Assembly: GCA_947646015.1 (NCBI GenBank)
Contig: CANSEY010000013.1
Location: 1 to 64,000 of the forward strand
Direction of reading: 5' to 3'
Source: an uncultured Bacteroides sp.
GTDB taxonomy: Bacteria; Bacteroidota; Bacteroidia; Bacteroidales; Bacteroidaceae
Length of the DNA: 64,000 nucleotides
The position numbers and the translations under genes were made by a program. A model generated the notes under the pieces. The model was given only the letters and a program-made list of their open reading frames with translations. It was not told the DNA's origin and searched no databases. Position 1 is the first letter of the stretch, and each line of letters begins with the position of its first letter. Positions 24,494 through 33,245 of the stretch are shown here, piece by piece.

Positions 24494-25471
24494 TTAAACT
24501 GTCTGATAAGGTGAATACTTGGGTTCTAACATGGATTGGGGAAAATCGGGATATTCCTCGTAATCCTTGGGATTGTAATTGATTTCTCCGTCCGCGGGAT
24601 ATTGCGCAGGGTAGTCTTCGGGAGAGAATGCCTGTTCCTGCCAGTGCGTGTCAGACTGTGCCCCGTATGGAGGCTGCGGAGCCGTAGGCTGTTGTCCGGC
24701 ATATTGCGGCTGTGGCGGAAGCGGTCTTTGCGGCGGTTGTTGCGGTGGCCACATCGAAGGCTGTTGCAGCGGTTGTGCCGTCATAGGCCGCTGCGGTTGT
24801 CCTGCTATCGGTCTCGGAGCCTGGGGCTGCGGCGGATAGGGCGGTTGCTGCACGGGAACTGCCATTGGTCGTGGCTGTGGCTGTTGTGCCGTTGCCGCCA
24901 TAGGTTGCGGTTGCTGCTGTGGCTGTGGCTGCGGTTGCGGTGCCGGTTCATCCATCAGCTCGAACAGGCTGCCCTTGTTCATCGCCTTCTTCTGTTCCTC
25001 CACCATGCTGTCAATCTTCTTCAGGTCTTGCGGCTTGGCATGGAGGCGTGCCTGGCCGAGTGCGGTGACAGCCTCGCTGTGCTTCCCGGCGGCAATCAGT
25101 TCCTCCGTCTTCTTGAGATGCTTCTCGTACTTCTCGCGTTTCTCCTTCTCCTCCTTCGTCTCTTTGGCTTTTTCTTCCTTCGCCGCCTTGCTGTCGGCAG
25201 CGGCCTTGTCAGCCTGCGCCTCGAACTGCGCCATGTTGGTGATCAGTCCCGCCACCTTCTGTATCGGCCGGGCGACGGTTTGCAGGAATCCCGCGTCCAG
25301 TTCCTCCGGCAGTCCGCTGACCGTCAGGGGCACGATGTGGTTCTGGGCCTCGTCCTTCAGCCCGTTCGACTTCGGCAGTGTGGATACCGCCATTTGTCCG
25401 TTCGCTTTGCGGATGACTATCGTGAGGTCCACGCCCTCGGTCATCATCTGGTTGATTGCTGTAAAAAACAT
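24494..25471 (-). CDS. PRTRC system protein E
   Basis: The product has 325 residues. Residues 1-100 carry the conserved PRTRC E part (MFFTAINQMMTEGVDLTIVI, SGLPEELDAGFLQTVARPI). A Lys/Glu/Ala coiled coil covers ~100-170. Residues ~185-290 form a long low-complexity Pro/Gln-rich region (PQPQPQQQPQPM-type repeats). The Pro/Gln tail suggests a flexible linker or interaction scaffold. It heads the C-orf-F-B-ThiF operon. Confidence 0.85.
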   Translation of the reverse strand: MFFTAINQMMTEGVDLTIVIRKANGQMAVSTLPKSNGLKDEAQNHIVPLTVSGLPEELDAGFLQTVARPIQKVAGLITNMAQFEAQADKAAADSKAAKEEKAKETKEEKEKREKYEKHLKKTEELIAAGKHSEAVTALGQARLHAKPQDLKKIDSMVEEQKKAMNKGSLFELMDEPAPQPQPQPQQQPQPMAATAQQPQPRPMAVPVQQPPYPPQPQAPRPIAGQPQRPMTAQPLQQPSMWPPQQPPQRPLPPQPQYAGQQPTAPQPPYGAQSDTHWQEQAFSPEDYPAQYPADGEINYNPKDYEEYPDFPQSMLEPKYSPYQTV

Positions 25472-25507
25472 AACTGTAATAATTTAAAGTGTGAATAATC
25501 GTATTTT

Positions 25508-25723
25508 TTATCGGTTGAAGAACTCCGCCAGCAGCCTGTCCCTGTCGGGATGGTGGCATATTTCCAGGATGGGGTTCAGCAGCGTGGAGATATGTACCGG
25601 TCCTGTGCCTCTTGGCGGGAACTTGACTACGGGATTCGGCTCCACTGTCCTTTTTCTTCTTGTTGCGGGCATCGGCATCTGCACCGGTGCCATCGGCGGT
25701 CTTGAGATGATTGCTTGGTTCAT
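25508..25723 (-). CDS. Small Pro/Met-rich protein, unknown
   Basis: A 71-residue product with a Pro/Met/Arg-rich N-terminal half (MNQAIISRPPMAPVQMPMPA) and a helical end (PILEICHHPDRDRLLAEFFN). It lies 36 bases before the PRTRC E gene on the same strand, so it is probably the first gene of that operon. A covarying hairpin element ends 45 bases upstream of its start. No family is recognised. Confidence 0.6.
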   Translation of the reverse strand: MNQAIISRPPMAPVQMPMPATRRKRTVEPNPVVKFPPRGTGPVHISTLLNPILEICHHPDRDRLLAEFFNR

Positions 25724-25768
25724 GACTTTATAATTTTAATTGTGAATATCCGGGCTTTGGCAGCCCGT

Positions 25769-25921
25769 TGAACTACAAGGGCTTTACGGTAAACGCTTCC
25801 GGAAAGGCAAGGCTTTCGGGAAAAATACCGGAGCGCAGCGAGGATGATTTTTCCGCGAAACCCGAAGGGCCCGGCCTTGCCGTCCGAAAAGAAGCGTTTG
25901 CCAACTTTGCCCTGTAGTTCA
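25769..25921 (-). ncRNA. Covarying long-hairpin element, copy 1
   Basis: A 153-base imperfect palindrome. Outer arms are TGAACTACA/TGTAGTTCA, then AAACGCTT/AAGCGTTT, GGCAAGGC/GCCTTGCC and TTTCGGGAAAAAT/ATTTTTCCGCGAAA around a loop with AGCGAGGATGA (plus-strand reading). Three other copies keep the loop but change both arms. It sits 45 bases upstream of the 25723 start. A second small hairpin (GGGCT/AGCCC) lies between. The interval 25724-26088 holds nothing else I can support. Confidence 0.7.
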
Positions 25922-26088
25922 CGGTCTGTCAATGGCTGTATGCGCTTCCCTGTCTTTTCCATGCGTGTCCTCGTCATTCTCATTTCCATAAGGCATGGGA
26001 AACAAAAAGAGCCGCCCGAAAGGACAGCCCTGTTCCGCGAGGTGATATTTGGACCTGTATGGTATATCCGCTTCATATGTCTGTATCT

Positions 26089-26325
26089 TTAGAAAACCAG
26101 ATAGCTGAGAATGCAGAAAAGTATAGCCGCCGCTACCAGCAGGCAGGCTATTTTATATAAAAACCTGAAGAATCCCTTGAAACACACGATGGCGACTGCC
26201 GCCCATACGGGCGATATTCCTCTTGAGTGGAGATAGCTGAACACGATGAAGGCGACAATGGCCAATGCCATAATCCTTATCCATTTGGCTGTCCTGAGTT
26301 TTTCGATACATTCCCTTGTTTTCAT
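26089..26325 (-). CDS. Small membrane protein, unknown
   Basis: A 78-residue product with a basic N-terminus (MKTRECIEKLRTAKWIR) and two or three hydrophobic segments (IMALAIVAFIVFSYL, WAAVAIVCFKGF, ACLLVAAAILFCILSYLVF). It stands alone between two long-hairpin elements, the second of which ends 31 bases upstream of its start. Probably an inner-membrane protein of the element; function unknown. Confidence 0.6.
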   Translation of the reverse strand: MKTRECIEKLRTAKWIRIMALAIVAFIVFSYLHSRGISPVWAAVAIVCFKGFFRFLYKIACLLVAAAILFCILSYLVF

Positions 26326-26356
26326 GACCGTATATGGTTAATGGGTGAAACATGTC

Positions 26357-26516
26357 ATTTCCAATTTCAGGGGCCGGAAAGCGGACCGCCTCCACCGGCA
26401 AGGTTTTCGGGGAAAATACCGGAACGCGAGTGAGGATGATTTTCCCCGAAACCTGCAAGGCCCGACCTTGCGGGTGGAAACGGGCGGTTCCGCTACCTTT
26501 GCCCTTGAATTGGAAT
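26357..26516 (-). ncRNA. Covarying long-hairpin element, copy 2
   Basis: A 160-base imperfect palindrome. Outer arms are ATTTCCAATTTCAGGG and CCTTGAATTGGAAT; inner arms are CCACC/GGTGG, CAAGGT/ACCTTG and TTTCGGGGAAAAT/ATTTTCCCCGAAA around the loop with AGTGAGGATGA. Relative to copy 1 the changes in one arm are matched in the other. It lies between the topoisomerase stop and the small membrane gene. Confidence 0.7.
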
Positions 26517-26525
26517 GGCAGTGCA

Positions 26526-28622
26526 TTATTTCCCCTTCCCTCCCTTGGGCTTGGGGAACGAGAGTTTCAGGTTGAAGTCCGCGTCAAAGGCTACCGCGGC
26601 GTCGAAAGAGGTCCCTTTCTTGCCCTTGACCCCCTTGATCAGCCTGGTGGAGCCGGAAGAGAAAAGCTGTTCCAGATGCTGGTCGGTCAGCTCCTTGTTC
26701 AGGAAACGGCGGAACACCAGCAGTCCGCACCCCTCATGGTCGCACTTGGCGACTTTTGCCTTCACTATCACATTGCCGGTCTTGCACTTGGGGCAGGTAA
26801 AGGCGCGTGACGACGGTTCGGGGAATTTGAGACGCAGTATCTCACCGGTCACTTTCCCGGTGTATTCCCGGATGGAGAGCATGAAGCTTTCCGGATCGAG
26901 GGTGTGCCCCTCTATCTGTGCCAGTGCCTTCTCCCATGTACCGGTCAGTTCGGCATCGGCCACCATCATGCCCTTGACCGACTCGTAGAGGTAAAGCCCC
27001 TTTTCCGTCGGGCGGATGCTCTTGCCGGAACGCTCGATATAGTCACGCTTGAAAAGGGTCGTGATGATGGCGGCACGGGTAGCGGGCGTGCCGATGCCCA
27101 GCTCCTTCACCGCTTCCCGTGCCTGTCCGTCAGCGATTTCCTTACCGCAGTTCTCCATGGCGGTGAGCAAGGTCGCTTCCGTGTAAAGGGGTCTGGGCAG
27201 GGTCTTTTTCTGTGCCAGCCCGTATCCCATGACCGGGATTTCCTCGCCTTCGGCAAACACCGCCGTTCCCCCGTTACCTTCCGGCTCGTCCTTTTCACGG
27301 TCTTCCTTCCGGGAGAACACGGCACGCCAGCCGGGATTGACGATGACGGCGGATTGTGAGCGGAAATCCATACCCTCGCACACGCACTCCATCTTCAGTG
27401 ACTCTTTCTCGCAGCGTGGAGAGAAGGCTTCCAGCATCCTTCCGGCTATCATCTCATAAACAACCGCTTCCGCCTCGGACAGCCCTTCGGGAACGACGCC
27501 CGTGACGATCAGTGCATGGTGGTCGGTCACTTTCGTGGCGTCCACGCTCCGGGTGTTCAGGCCGGAAAGGTCGAAAGTCCGTCCGTATTCCCTGAACCAG
27601 GGCATGGTGATGACCTTTTCCAGCAAGGCCGGGACATGTGCCATGACATCCTCCGGGATATAACGGCTGCCCGTTCTCGGGTAGGAGACCAGTTTCTTTT
27701 CGTACAGGGACTGGGCGATGGAAAGGGTCTTGTCCGCCGAAAGGTCGTGGTGGATGTTGCAGTCCTTCTGTAGTGCGGTAAGGTCATACAGAAGCGGAGC
27801 CTGCTGAAATACCGTCTTTCGTTCTACCTTATTTATGGTCACCACAGAGTCGGAAGTAATGCGCCTGTACGCGGCCTCCGCCCCATTCTTGTCCCTGAAG
27901 TCCTCCGGGTTGAAGAACTGCCGGTGCACGTCGTCTTTTTTCAGCGCGATATGCAGCTGCCAGTATGGAGTGGAGACGAAGTTCCGGTTTTCCTTGAAGC
28001 GTGCGCATATCATGGCGAGCGTGGGAGTCTGCACACGGCCTATGGAGTTGTTCGCCGATCCGGAGGCTGTCGCCAGGGCGCGGCTCGCGTTCATGCCCAC
28101 CAGCCAGTCGGCCTTCGCACGGCTGTCGGCGGCGGCATAGAGGCTGTCGTATCCGCTTCCCTCCCTGAGGTTCGCCATGCCCTCGCGGATGGCCTCGTCG
28201 GTAAGCGAGGAGATCCACAGCCGTCTGAAGGGCTTGGTATAGCCCAGATAAGAATATATCCACCGGAAGATAAGTTCCCCCTCGCGGCCCGCGTCCGTTG
28301 CCACGATGATGCTGTCGCATTTGGAGAATACTTCATCAATGATTTTGAGCTGTTTGCCGGCGGCGATGTCCGTCACCATCCCCCTGTCCGTGCGTATCTG
28401 CCGTGGCACAAGGCGGAACGGTTCGGGAATCATCGGGAGGTCTTCGGCGGTGGTCCTCGTGTAGCCGTATGTTCCCGGCAATGCCAGCGACACTAAATGT
28501 CCCAGCGCCCATGTCACCATGTAGCCGTTTCCTGTTATGTAGCCGTCCATTTTTTCTGTAGCCCCGACTACGCGGGCTATGTCCTGACCGACACTCGGTT
28601 TCTCTGCTATGATTGCTATCAT
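26526..28622 (-). CDS. topB: DNA topoisomerase III (type IA)
   Basis: The product has 698 residues. A TOPRIM domain opens it (MIAIIAEKPSVGQDIARVVG; ATDAGREGELIFRWIY). The catalytic Tyr lies in LVSYPRTGSRYIPEDV. A C-terminal zinc-ribbon-like segment (CPKCKTGNVIV, CDHEGCG) follows. It relaxes and decatenates DNA by single-strand passage, using a 5'-phosphotyrosine intermediate. Mobile topB copies are common in Bacteroides conjugative elements and may resolve transfer or replication intermediates. It appears complete. Confidence 0.95.
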   Translation of the reverse strand: MIAIIAEKPSVGQDIARVVGATEKMDGYITGNGYMVTWALGHLVSLALPGTYGYTRTTAEDLPMIPEPFRLVPRQIRTDRGMVTDIAAGKQLKIIDEVFSKCDSIIVATDAGREGELIFRWIYSYLGYTKPFRRLWISSLTDEAIREGMANLREGSGYDSLYAAADSRAKADWLVGMNASRALATASGSANNSIGRVQTPTLAMICARFKENRNFVSTPYWQLHIALKKDDVHRQFFNPEDFRDKNGAEAAYRRITSDSVVTINKVERKTVFQQAPLLYDLTALQKDCNIHHDLSADKTLSIAQSLYEKKLVSYPRTGSRYIPEDVMAHVPALLEKVITMPWFREYGRTFDLSGLNTRSVDATKVTDHHALIVTGVVPEGLSEAEAVVYEMIAGRMLEAFSPRCEKESLKMECVCEGMDFRSQSAVIVNPGWRAVFSRKEDREKDEPEGNGGTAVFAEGEEIPVMGYGLAQKKTLPRPLYTEATLLTAMENCGKEIADGQAREAVKELGIGTPATRAAIITTLFKRDYIERSGKSIRPTEKGLYLYESVKGMMVADAELTGTWEKALAQIEGHTLDPESFMLSIREYTGKVTGEILRLKFPEPSSRAFTCPKCKTGNVIVKAKVAKCDHEGCGLLVFRRFLNKELTDQHLEQLFSSGSTRLIKGVKGKKGTSFDAAVAFDADFNLKLSFPKPKGGKGK

Positions 28623-28640
28623 GATTCGGATAAAATTTAA

Positions 28641-28680
28641 GCCGTTTCCCGCTTGCCGGTACGCGAAGACGGGAAACGGC
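28641..28680 (-). terminator. Hairpin between DUF4099 gene and topB
   Basis: Arms GCCGTTTCCCG and CGGGAAACGGC are perfect over 11 bp. On the minus strand a T/A-rich run (TTAAATTTT) follows. It may terminate the DUF4099 transcript or protect its 3' end; the T-run is interrupted. Confidence 0.45.
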
Positions 28681-28718
28681 GGTTATACATTCGGTTTACA
28701 TATTATAAGAAGGCGGGG

Positions 28719-28982
28719 TTACTGTTCCACGGGCTTGATACCGAGGATTTCGAGCAGCGGGTCGCCGTCCTTGCGTACCAACTGGAGTGTGGCGTCCATC
28801 ACCACGTCCACGCCGAGCAGCACCAGGCTGAGCGATACCACGTTTGTCTTCTCACCGCTGAGCAGCGTATCGAGTTCCCCGGCCATTTCCAGTTCATCCT
28901 TCAGAATGCCGATGGCTGCCAGCTCGTCCCAGTTCACGTCTTCCGCCTTGAAAGGCGTGTTGTTTTCCTTGTTCATTTCCAT
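28719..28982 (-). CDS. DUF4099-type small protein
   Basis: An 87-residue product whose segment VNWDELAAIGILKDELEMAG and LLSGEKTNVVSLSLVL parallels the DUF4099 part of the next gene upstream (INWEQLKNFGLSREELQERG and GYKTNQVVPISM). The two share an origin. It lies 42 bases after that gene. Members occur in Bacteroides mobile elements near topB. Function unknown. Confidence 0.75.
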   Translation of the reverse strand: MEMNKENNTPFKAEDVNWDELAAIGILKDELEMAGELDTLLSGEKTNVVSLSLVLLGVDVVMDATLQLVRKDGDPLLEILGIKPVEQ

Positions 28983-29024
28983 GTTCTGATTCTTTTGGGT
29001 TCAACATTCGTTTTGCTTTGACCG

Positions 29025-30791
29025 TCAGGCTATGCTCGCCCCCCTGGATTGGCGGTTTTCCTCTCCCTGTCTTTGTGTGGCGGACACCACGTTGCGCTGC
29101 GAGGCGTCGCGTCTGCGGTCGGGATTCTCGTTGTAGAAGTCCAGTCTGCCCTGGTTGAAGTTCGCCTTGACGTACTGCGAGATGGTCTTGCCGTCATACC
29201 CCTTGATGCCCTCGACCAGCACCGCCTTGCCGCTCTGGAGGTCGGCACGCTGCTTGCGGGTAAGCTCTACGTCCCATACCTTGGCCGGTATCTTGAACTC
29301 CTCGCGCTGGTCGAAGCCGTCCCGGGTGCGCGAGTAGCTCAGCCTGCCCGTTTCGAGGTCTGCCTTGATGAACGAGGAGAATTCCTCTCCCTTGCGGTTC
29401 ACCATGTCGTTGAGGAAGATGGGCTTCCCTTCGCGCAACTCTTTCTGTTCCTCGGGAGTGATTTTCACGCCATTGATTTCATTCGGGATGTAGATTTCCC
29501 GTGCGCCTTCCGGGGAGTCGGGATTGTAGCGGGTGTAGGACGGGCGGCCTGTCGCCTCGTCGAGTTTCACGTAGGAGGAGAACAGTTCCCCGTCCTTGCG
29601 CTTCATGCCCTCCACGAAGATGGCCTTGCCCTCGTTCAGGTCGTCAATCTGCTTCTTGGTCAGTTCGACGCCTCCCAAAGACTGCCGGTTGAAGAGCTTG
29701 TCGTTCTCGAAGATGAATTCCACGCCCCTGCGCTCGGCGTTGACCTGGAGGTGGGCGTCGAACGGGTTGCCCGATCTGGCTGTCATTCCTTCGACGAATA
29801 TCTTCTTGCCTTCCCGCAGGTCGTTCTGCTCCTGCTCGGTCAGTTCAACTCCGCTGATTTCACGCGGTATGAAGACATTCTCGGCTTTCATCGCCACCAC
29901 CTCGTTGGTCAGCTTGTCGATGCTGACGAAAGAGGGGACATACTCGCCGTTGCGGTTCTTCAGTTCCACGACACGCCCCATGTTGCCCGTCTCAAGCAAA
30001 TTTTTCTTGTCCTCGTCCGAGAAGATGTGCCCGAAGTAGGGACGGTCGAGGTCGGGTTTCTGCCGGATACCGTGGATGCCCAGCACGATGTCTCCGGAGC
30101 GGGACTGCTGGAACGAGAGCCTCGCGTCGGTGCGTAGCACGGCGGAGCCGAAGTTCATGCTGATGGGCACGACCTGGTTGGTCTTGTAGCCCCTGAGCAT
30201 CTGGTCGAGCAGCCCCCGTTCCTGGAGTTCTTCACGGGAGAGCCCGAAGTTCTTCAGCTGCTCCCAGTTGATCATGGACTCGTTGTAGCGGTACTGGGGC
30301 TGCTGCTGCGTGCCGTCACCTTGGGCGGCCTGCTGCTGTGTTTCGTTTTTCTTTGCCATTTCTTCTTGATTTTGATGGTTGATACTTTGGTTTTCCTTGT
30401 CGCGGGGGACAATCTCGTACTGTTTGAGGAATTCCTCCACCGCGTCTGTCTTTTTTCCGGCGGCGAGGTCTTCGACGGCCTGCCGCACTTTCGGGTCGTC
30501 CAGCGTGTCTTCCTTGATGGAAAGGATGCCGAAGCGTGTCGGGTCCTTGAGCTGGCTCCAGAAGTTCTTCAGGAAATTCTCGAACATGTTCGCGTAGCGG
30601 TCGATTTTGAGGAAGGAGTTGCGGTGCTCCTTGTCTGCCGGCACTGTTTCGTACCTGCCGTCCTTGTCGAGCTTGCTGACCGCCTGGAGGAGCAGCTCCA
30701 TCTTGTCGAGGATAAGGACGATGTCACTCATCTGCTCGTTCTCGGTGACTTGCGGTTTGAGGGGTTCGTCCCTCACGTTTTTCTTTGCCAT
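29025..30791 (-). CDS. DUF4099/DUF3945 protein of conjugative elements
   Basis: The product has 588 residues. An N-terminal helical part (MSDIVLILDKMELLLQ) and a Gln-rich linker near residue 150 precede a DUF4099 segment (~175-260). A series of ~55-residue repeats follows, each with a form of GVELTEQEQNDLREGKKIFV and a FSSxxK segment, about five in number, typical of DUF3945. The repeats suggest a modular scaffold. The tail is Arg/Gln-rich. The family lies next to topB in Bacteroides conjugative transposons; biochemical role unknown. Confidence 0.82.
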   Translation of the reverse strand: MAKKNVRDEPLKPQVTENEQMSDIVLILDKMELLLQAVSKLDKDGRYETVPADKEHRNSFLKIDRYANMFENFLKNFWSQLKDPTRFGILSIKEDTLDDPKVRQAVEDLAAGKKTDAVEEFLKQYEIVPRDKENQSINHQNQEEMAKKNETQQQAAQGDGTQQQPQYRYNESMINWEQLKNFGLSREELQERGLLDQMLRGYKTNQVVPISMNFGSAVLRTDARLSFQQSRSGDIVLGIHGIRQKPDLDRPYFGHIFSDEDKKNLLETGNMGRVVELKNRNGEYVPSFVSIDKLTNEVVAMKAENVFIPREISGVELTEQEQNDLREGKKIFVEGMTARSGNPFDAHLQVNAERRGVEFIFENDKLFNRQSLGGVELTKKQIDDLNEGKAIFVEGMKRKDGELFSSYVKLDEATGRPSYTRYNPDSPEGAREIYIPNEINGVKITPEEQKELREGKPIFLNDMVNRKGEEFSSFIKADLETGRLSYSRTRDGFDQREEFKIPAKVWDVELTRKQRADLQSGKAVLVEGIKGYDGKTISQYVKANFNQGRLDFYNENPDRRRDASQRNVVSATQRQGEENRQSRGASIA

Positions 30792-31560
30792 AACTTTGAG
30801 TTTTTAGCGTTGATAATTGTTGTTGTCACCGCAAATATATAGGCATAATTTTGATAAATGACTATGTTTCAACGCGTTAGGCTATCCATTTCATCAAGTG
30901 TCATCATGTTTCACCGCGAGAGGAAAGAGTGTGGGCCGGAAAATGGGAAAAACGGAGGGAGAAGCCGGAACAACGCACCAAAGCCCGAAAGCGGAAAAAA
31001 GGGGGAAGCGTACGGACAGCCGCAACCAATCGAGGAAAAACGGCAGGGACGACACGGAAAACGGAGGCAAACCGCAAGGACGGCACGCAAACGGCAAAGG
31101 AAAAACTGTAATATGCAGAGTTGGGAGCGAGCGCAGCCCTTGTCCCCGTTTGAGGTATCCCCTGATGGGACAGGAAGAAGATTTTGTTTGGAAAACTCCG
31201 GGTGGCGTGACCCATTGGGATATCATAACGCGGCAAAATATCCCCCGGCAGATTTTTTCATTGACCTTGTATTATGCGTCGTAGGTCGCTTCGCTTGCCA
31301 AGTCCCAAACCTTTCCGCAACTCGGACGGCAATACCGGAGCGTTTTTTCGGGCGGAAAATTACCGCAGGGAATTTTATGTCCCGAAAACCGAAGGCTTGA
31401 ACGTGCAGGTATTCGCCCTCCGAGTTACCTTCTTGATGGGACTTGGTAAGGGAAGCGACATTAATAAGCCCGGCTATTGCTATTGGAGAAATTTGGTACT
31501 TTTCCCATTTTTTTCCAATAGAATAATCGCACTACAGATAATTTTTACTACTTTTGCAAC
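30792..31560. other. Long intergenic region with no supported gene
   Basis: The part 30890-31110 is strongly purine-rich on the plus strand and gives overlapping open frames on both strands with Lys/Arg-dominated translations, a sign of base composition and not coding. A hairpin with arms TTGTCCC/GGGACA lies near 31140-31175. An inverted repeat CTATTGGA (31479-31486) / TCCAATAG (31514-31521) lies close to the next gene. It presumably holds the promoter of the 30791 gene. Confidence 0.5.
31549..31556 (+). promoter_or_regulatory. Putative -7 element for the ATPase gene
   Basis: TACTTTTG fits TAnnTTTG and ends 4 bases before the ATG at 31561. Transcription would then begin at or next to the start codon, giving a leaderless message. 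The inverted repeat CTATTGGA/TCCAATAG upstream could be an operator. Confidence 0.35.
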
Positions 31561-32817
31561 ATGAAAATACCAAGAGACAAATACTTACAAGAGCTGCAAA
31601 GTGTGATGCACAACGGAATGATTAAGATTATTACCGGTGTACGACGTTGTGGAAAATCTTACCTTCTATTTGAGTTATTCAAACAATCATTACTTGATAA
31701 TGGCGTGAATGAAGATCATGTTATTCAAGTAGATTTGGAAAACCGACGTAGTAAAGATCTCAGGAATCCGGACACATTATTGGATTATATTGACGGGCAT
31801 ATTGTAGATAACGATATGTACTACATACTATTGGATGAGATTCAACTTGTTCCAGAATTTGAAGATGTACTCAATAGCTATCTGAAAATTAAAAATGCAG
31901 ATGTATATGTGACCGGTAGTAATAGTCGAATGCTATCCAGTGATGTAAAAACCGAATTTCGTGGTCGAGGATATGAAATCAGAGTACATCCTTTAAGTTT
32001 TTCGGAATTTCTCAAGACAGGACAGTACGCAAGCGAACTTAACGCTCTGCAAGACTATATGATTTATGGAGGAATGCCGCAGATTGTGTCTTTTTCTGAC
32101 AAAAAGAAGAAAGAAAACTATCTTAAATCATTGTTTCAGGGTACTTATATACGCGATATAAAAGAACGGTATAATATTAGGAATGATGATGATTTGAACG
32201 AACTTATAGACATTATAGCTTCTAATATCGGTTGCCTGACAAATCCGACAAACCTTGAAAATACATTCAAATCTGTGAAAGGTCATAGTATCTCAGATAC
32301 AACCATACAGAGTTATCTCGGGATGTTACAAGATGCGTTTATGGTGGAAAAAGCCATTCGGTATGACATTAAAGGTAAGCATTACATCAATACACCTTCA
32401 AAATACTATTTTGAAGATGTAGGATTGCGCAATGCCCGTCTGAATTATCGTCAGATTGACGGTGGCCACCTTATGGAAAATATTATATATAATGAACTGC
32501 GTATCAGAGGGTATTCTGTTGATGTCGGGCAAGTGGAGGTGAGAACAACAAATGCCGAAGGAAAGAAAATACGAAAACTATTGGAAGTGGATTTTATTTG
32601 TAACAGTGGGAACAAACGTATGTATATACAATCAGCACTTGATATGCCTACTCCTGAGAAAATTGATCAGGAAACAAATTCACTTCGTCATATCAATGAT
32701 GGATTCCCTAAAATAGTCATAGTTGGAGGCTTAACCCCTTCTTATGTGAATACTGATGGCATATCAATCATGAATGTGATTGACTTCCTTAAAGATACAG
32801 AAATGGGGCTATTGTAA
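31561..32817 (+). CDS. AAA-family ATPase with DUF4143
   Basis: The product has 418 residues. The N-terminal AAA_14 domain has Walker A IITGVRRCGKSYLL (~20-33), Walker B YYILLDEIQLV and sensor-like VYVTGSNSRML. A C-terminal DUF4143 domain covers ~190-350 (YIRDIKERYNIRN, YYFEDVGLRNARL) and includes a nuclease-like strand LLEVDFICN. Such ATPases are frequent accessory genes in Bacteroidetes; physiological roles are poorly known. The gene is AT-rich compared with the transfer genes, which points to separate acquisition. A strong terminator follows. Confidence 0.85.
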   Translation: MKIPRDKYLQELQSVMHNGMIKIITGVRRCGKSYLLFELFKQSLLDNGVNEDHVIQVDLENRRSKDLRNPDTLLDYIDGHIVDNDMYYILLDEIQLVPEFEDVLNSYLKIKNADVYVTGSNSRMLSSDVKTEFRGRGYEIRVHPLSFSEFLKTGQYASELNALQDYMIYGGMPQIVSFSDKKKKENYLKSLFQGTYIRDIKERYNIRNDDDLNELIDIIASNIGCLTNPTNLENTFKSVKGHSISDTTIQSYLGMLQDAFMVEKAIRYDIKGKHYINTPSKYYFEDVGLRNARLNYRQIDGGHLMENIIYNELRIRGYSVDVGQVEVRTTNAEGKKIRKLLEVDFICNSGNKRMYIQSALDMPTPEKIDQETNSLRHINDGFPKIVIVGGLTPSYVNTDGISIMNVIDFLKDTEMGLL

Positions 32818-32856
32818 ATAATTACAATATGGGCAAAATGGTGTGCTAAAAATGGT

Positions 32857-32895
32857 GCGTAGGTCTCTATACAAGATGACCTACGCATCATTTTT
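32857..32895 (+). terminator. Terminator after the ATPase gene
   Basis: Perfect 9-bp arms GCGTAGGTC (32857-32865) and GACCTACGC (32878-32886) are followed by a T-rich run at 32889-32895. It ends the plus-strand ATPase transcript ahead of the convergent DUF4120-type gene. Confidence 0.75.
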
Positions 32896-32928
32896 ATAAT
32901 CCAGGATTCCTTTTAGAGATATACAAGT

Positions 32929-33219
32929 TCAAGTATGTATACTCCAGCCGTGTATGGGAGTCAGTGTAACCGCATAAGACTGGTCCGGTTTTCCATGGTA
33001 AAGCAATCCTCCGACAATACCGCTGCTTCCGTTAGCGGCCACTTCCGCAAAACCGAATGAATGTGGGGCGAAATCCCGGTAGAGTTCAATTTCATACCTG
33101 CCGTTTGAGTTCTTCTCCCATTGTTTGAGGCGTTCAATGCAATTCTGAAATGTTGTGTCGCCGATACTTTTGGCGTACTCCACTACCTTATCGTAGTGTT
33201 CCTGACATCTGATTTTCAT
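32929..33219 (-). CDS. DUF4120-type small protein
   Basis: A 96-residue product: an N-terminal helix with CQEHYDKVVEYAKSIGDT and ERLKQWEKN, then a beta part ending GGLLYHGKPDQSYAVTLTPI and HGWSIHT. This matches my memory of DUF4120 in Bacteroides conjugative elements. Its start is 26 bases from the composite transposon end. Removing that transposon would place it about 23 bases after the 162-codon gene now at 41887-42375, so both were probably one operon. Confidence 0.65.
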   Translation of the reverse strand: MKIRCQEHYDKVVEYAKSIGDTTFQNCIERLKQWEKNSNGRYEIELYRDFAPHSFGFAEVAANGSSGIVGGLLYHGKPDQSYAVTLTPIHGWSIHT

Positions 33220-33237
33220 AACATGATTTAATTGGAT

Positions 33238-33245
33238 TTATAATA
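33238..33245. repeat. Target-site duplication, left copy
   Basis: TTATAATA directly precedes the left terminal repeat of the first IS982 element. The same 8 bases directly follow the right terminal repeat of the second IS982 element at 41887-41894. Confidence 0.75.

Noticed and set aside
25720-26076. A 118-codon minus-strand ORF through hairpin copy 1
   Set aside because: It is translated across the palindromic element, and the same translation pieces appear at the other hairpin copies in different contexts. The structure, not a protein, is conserved.
30858-31400. A 180-codon plus-strand ORF and overlapping minus-strand ORFs
   Set aside because: The translation is dominated by Lys, Arg, Gly and Gln, overlapping frames are open on both strands, and no fold or family is evident. 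Purine bias explains the open frames.
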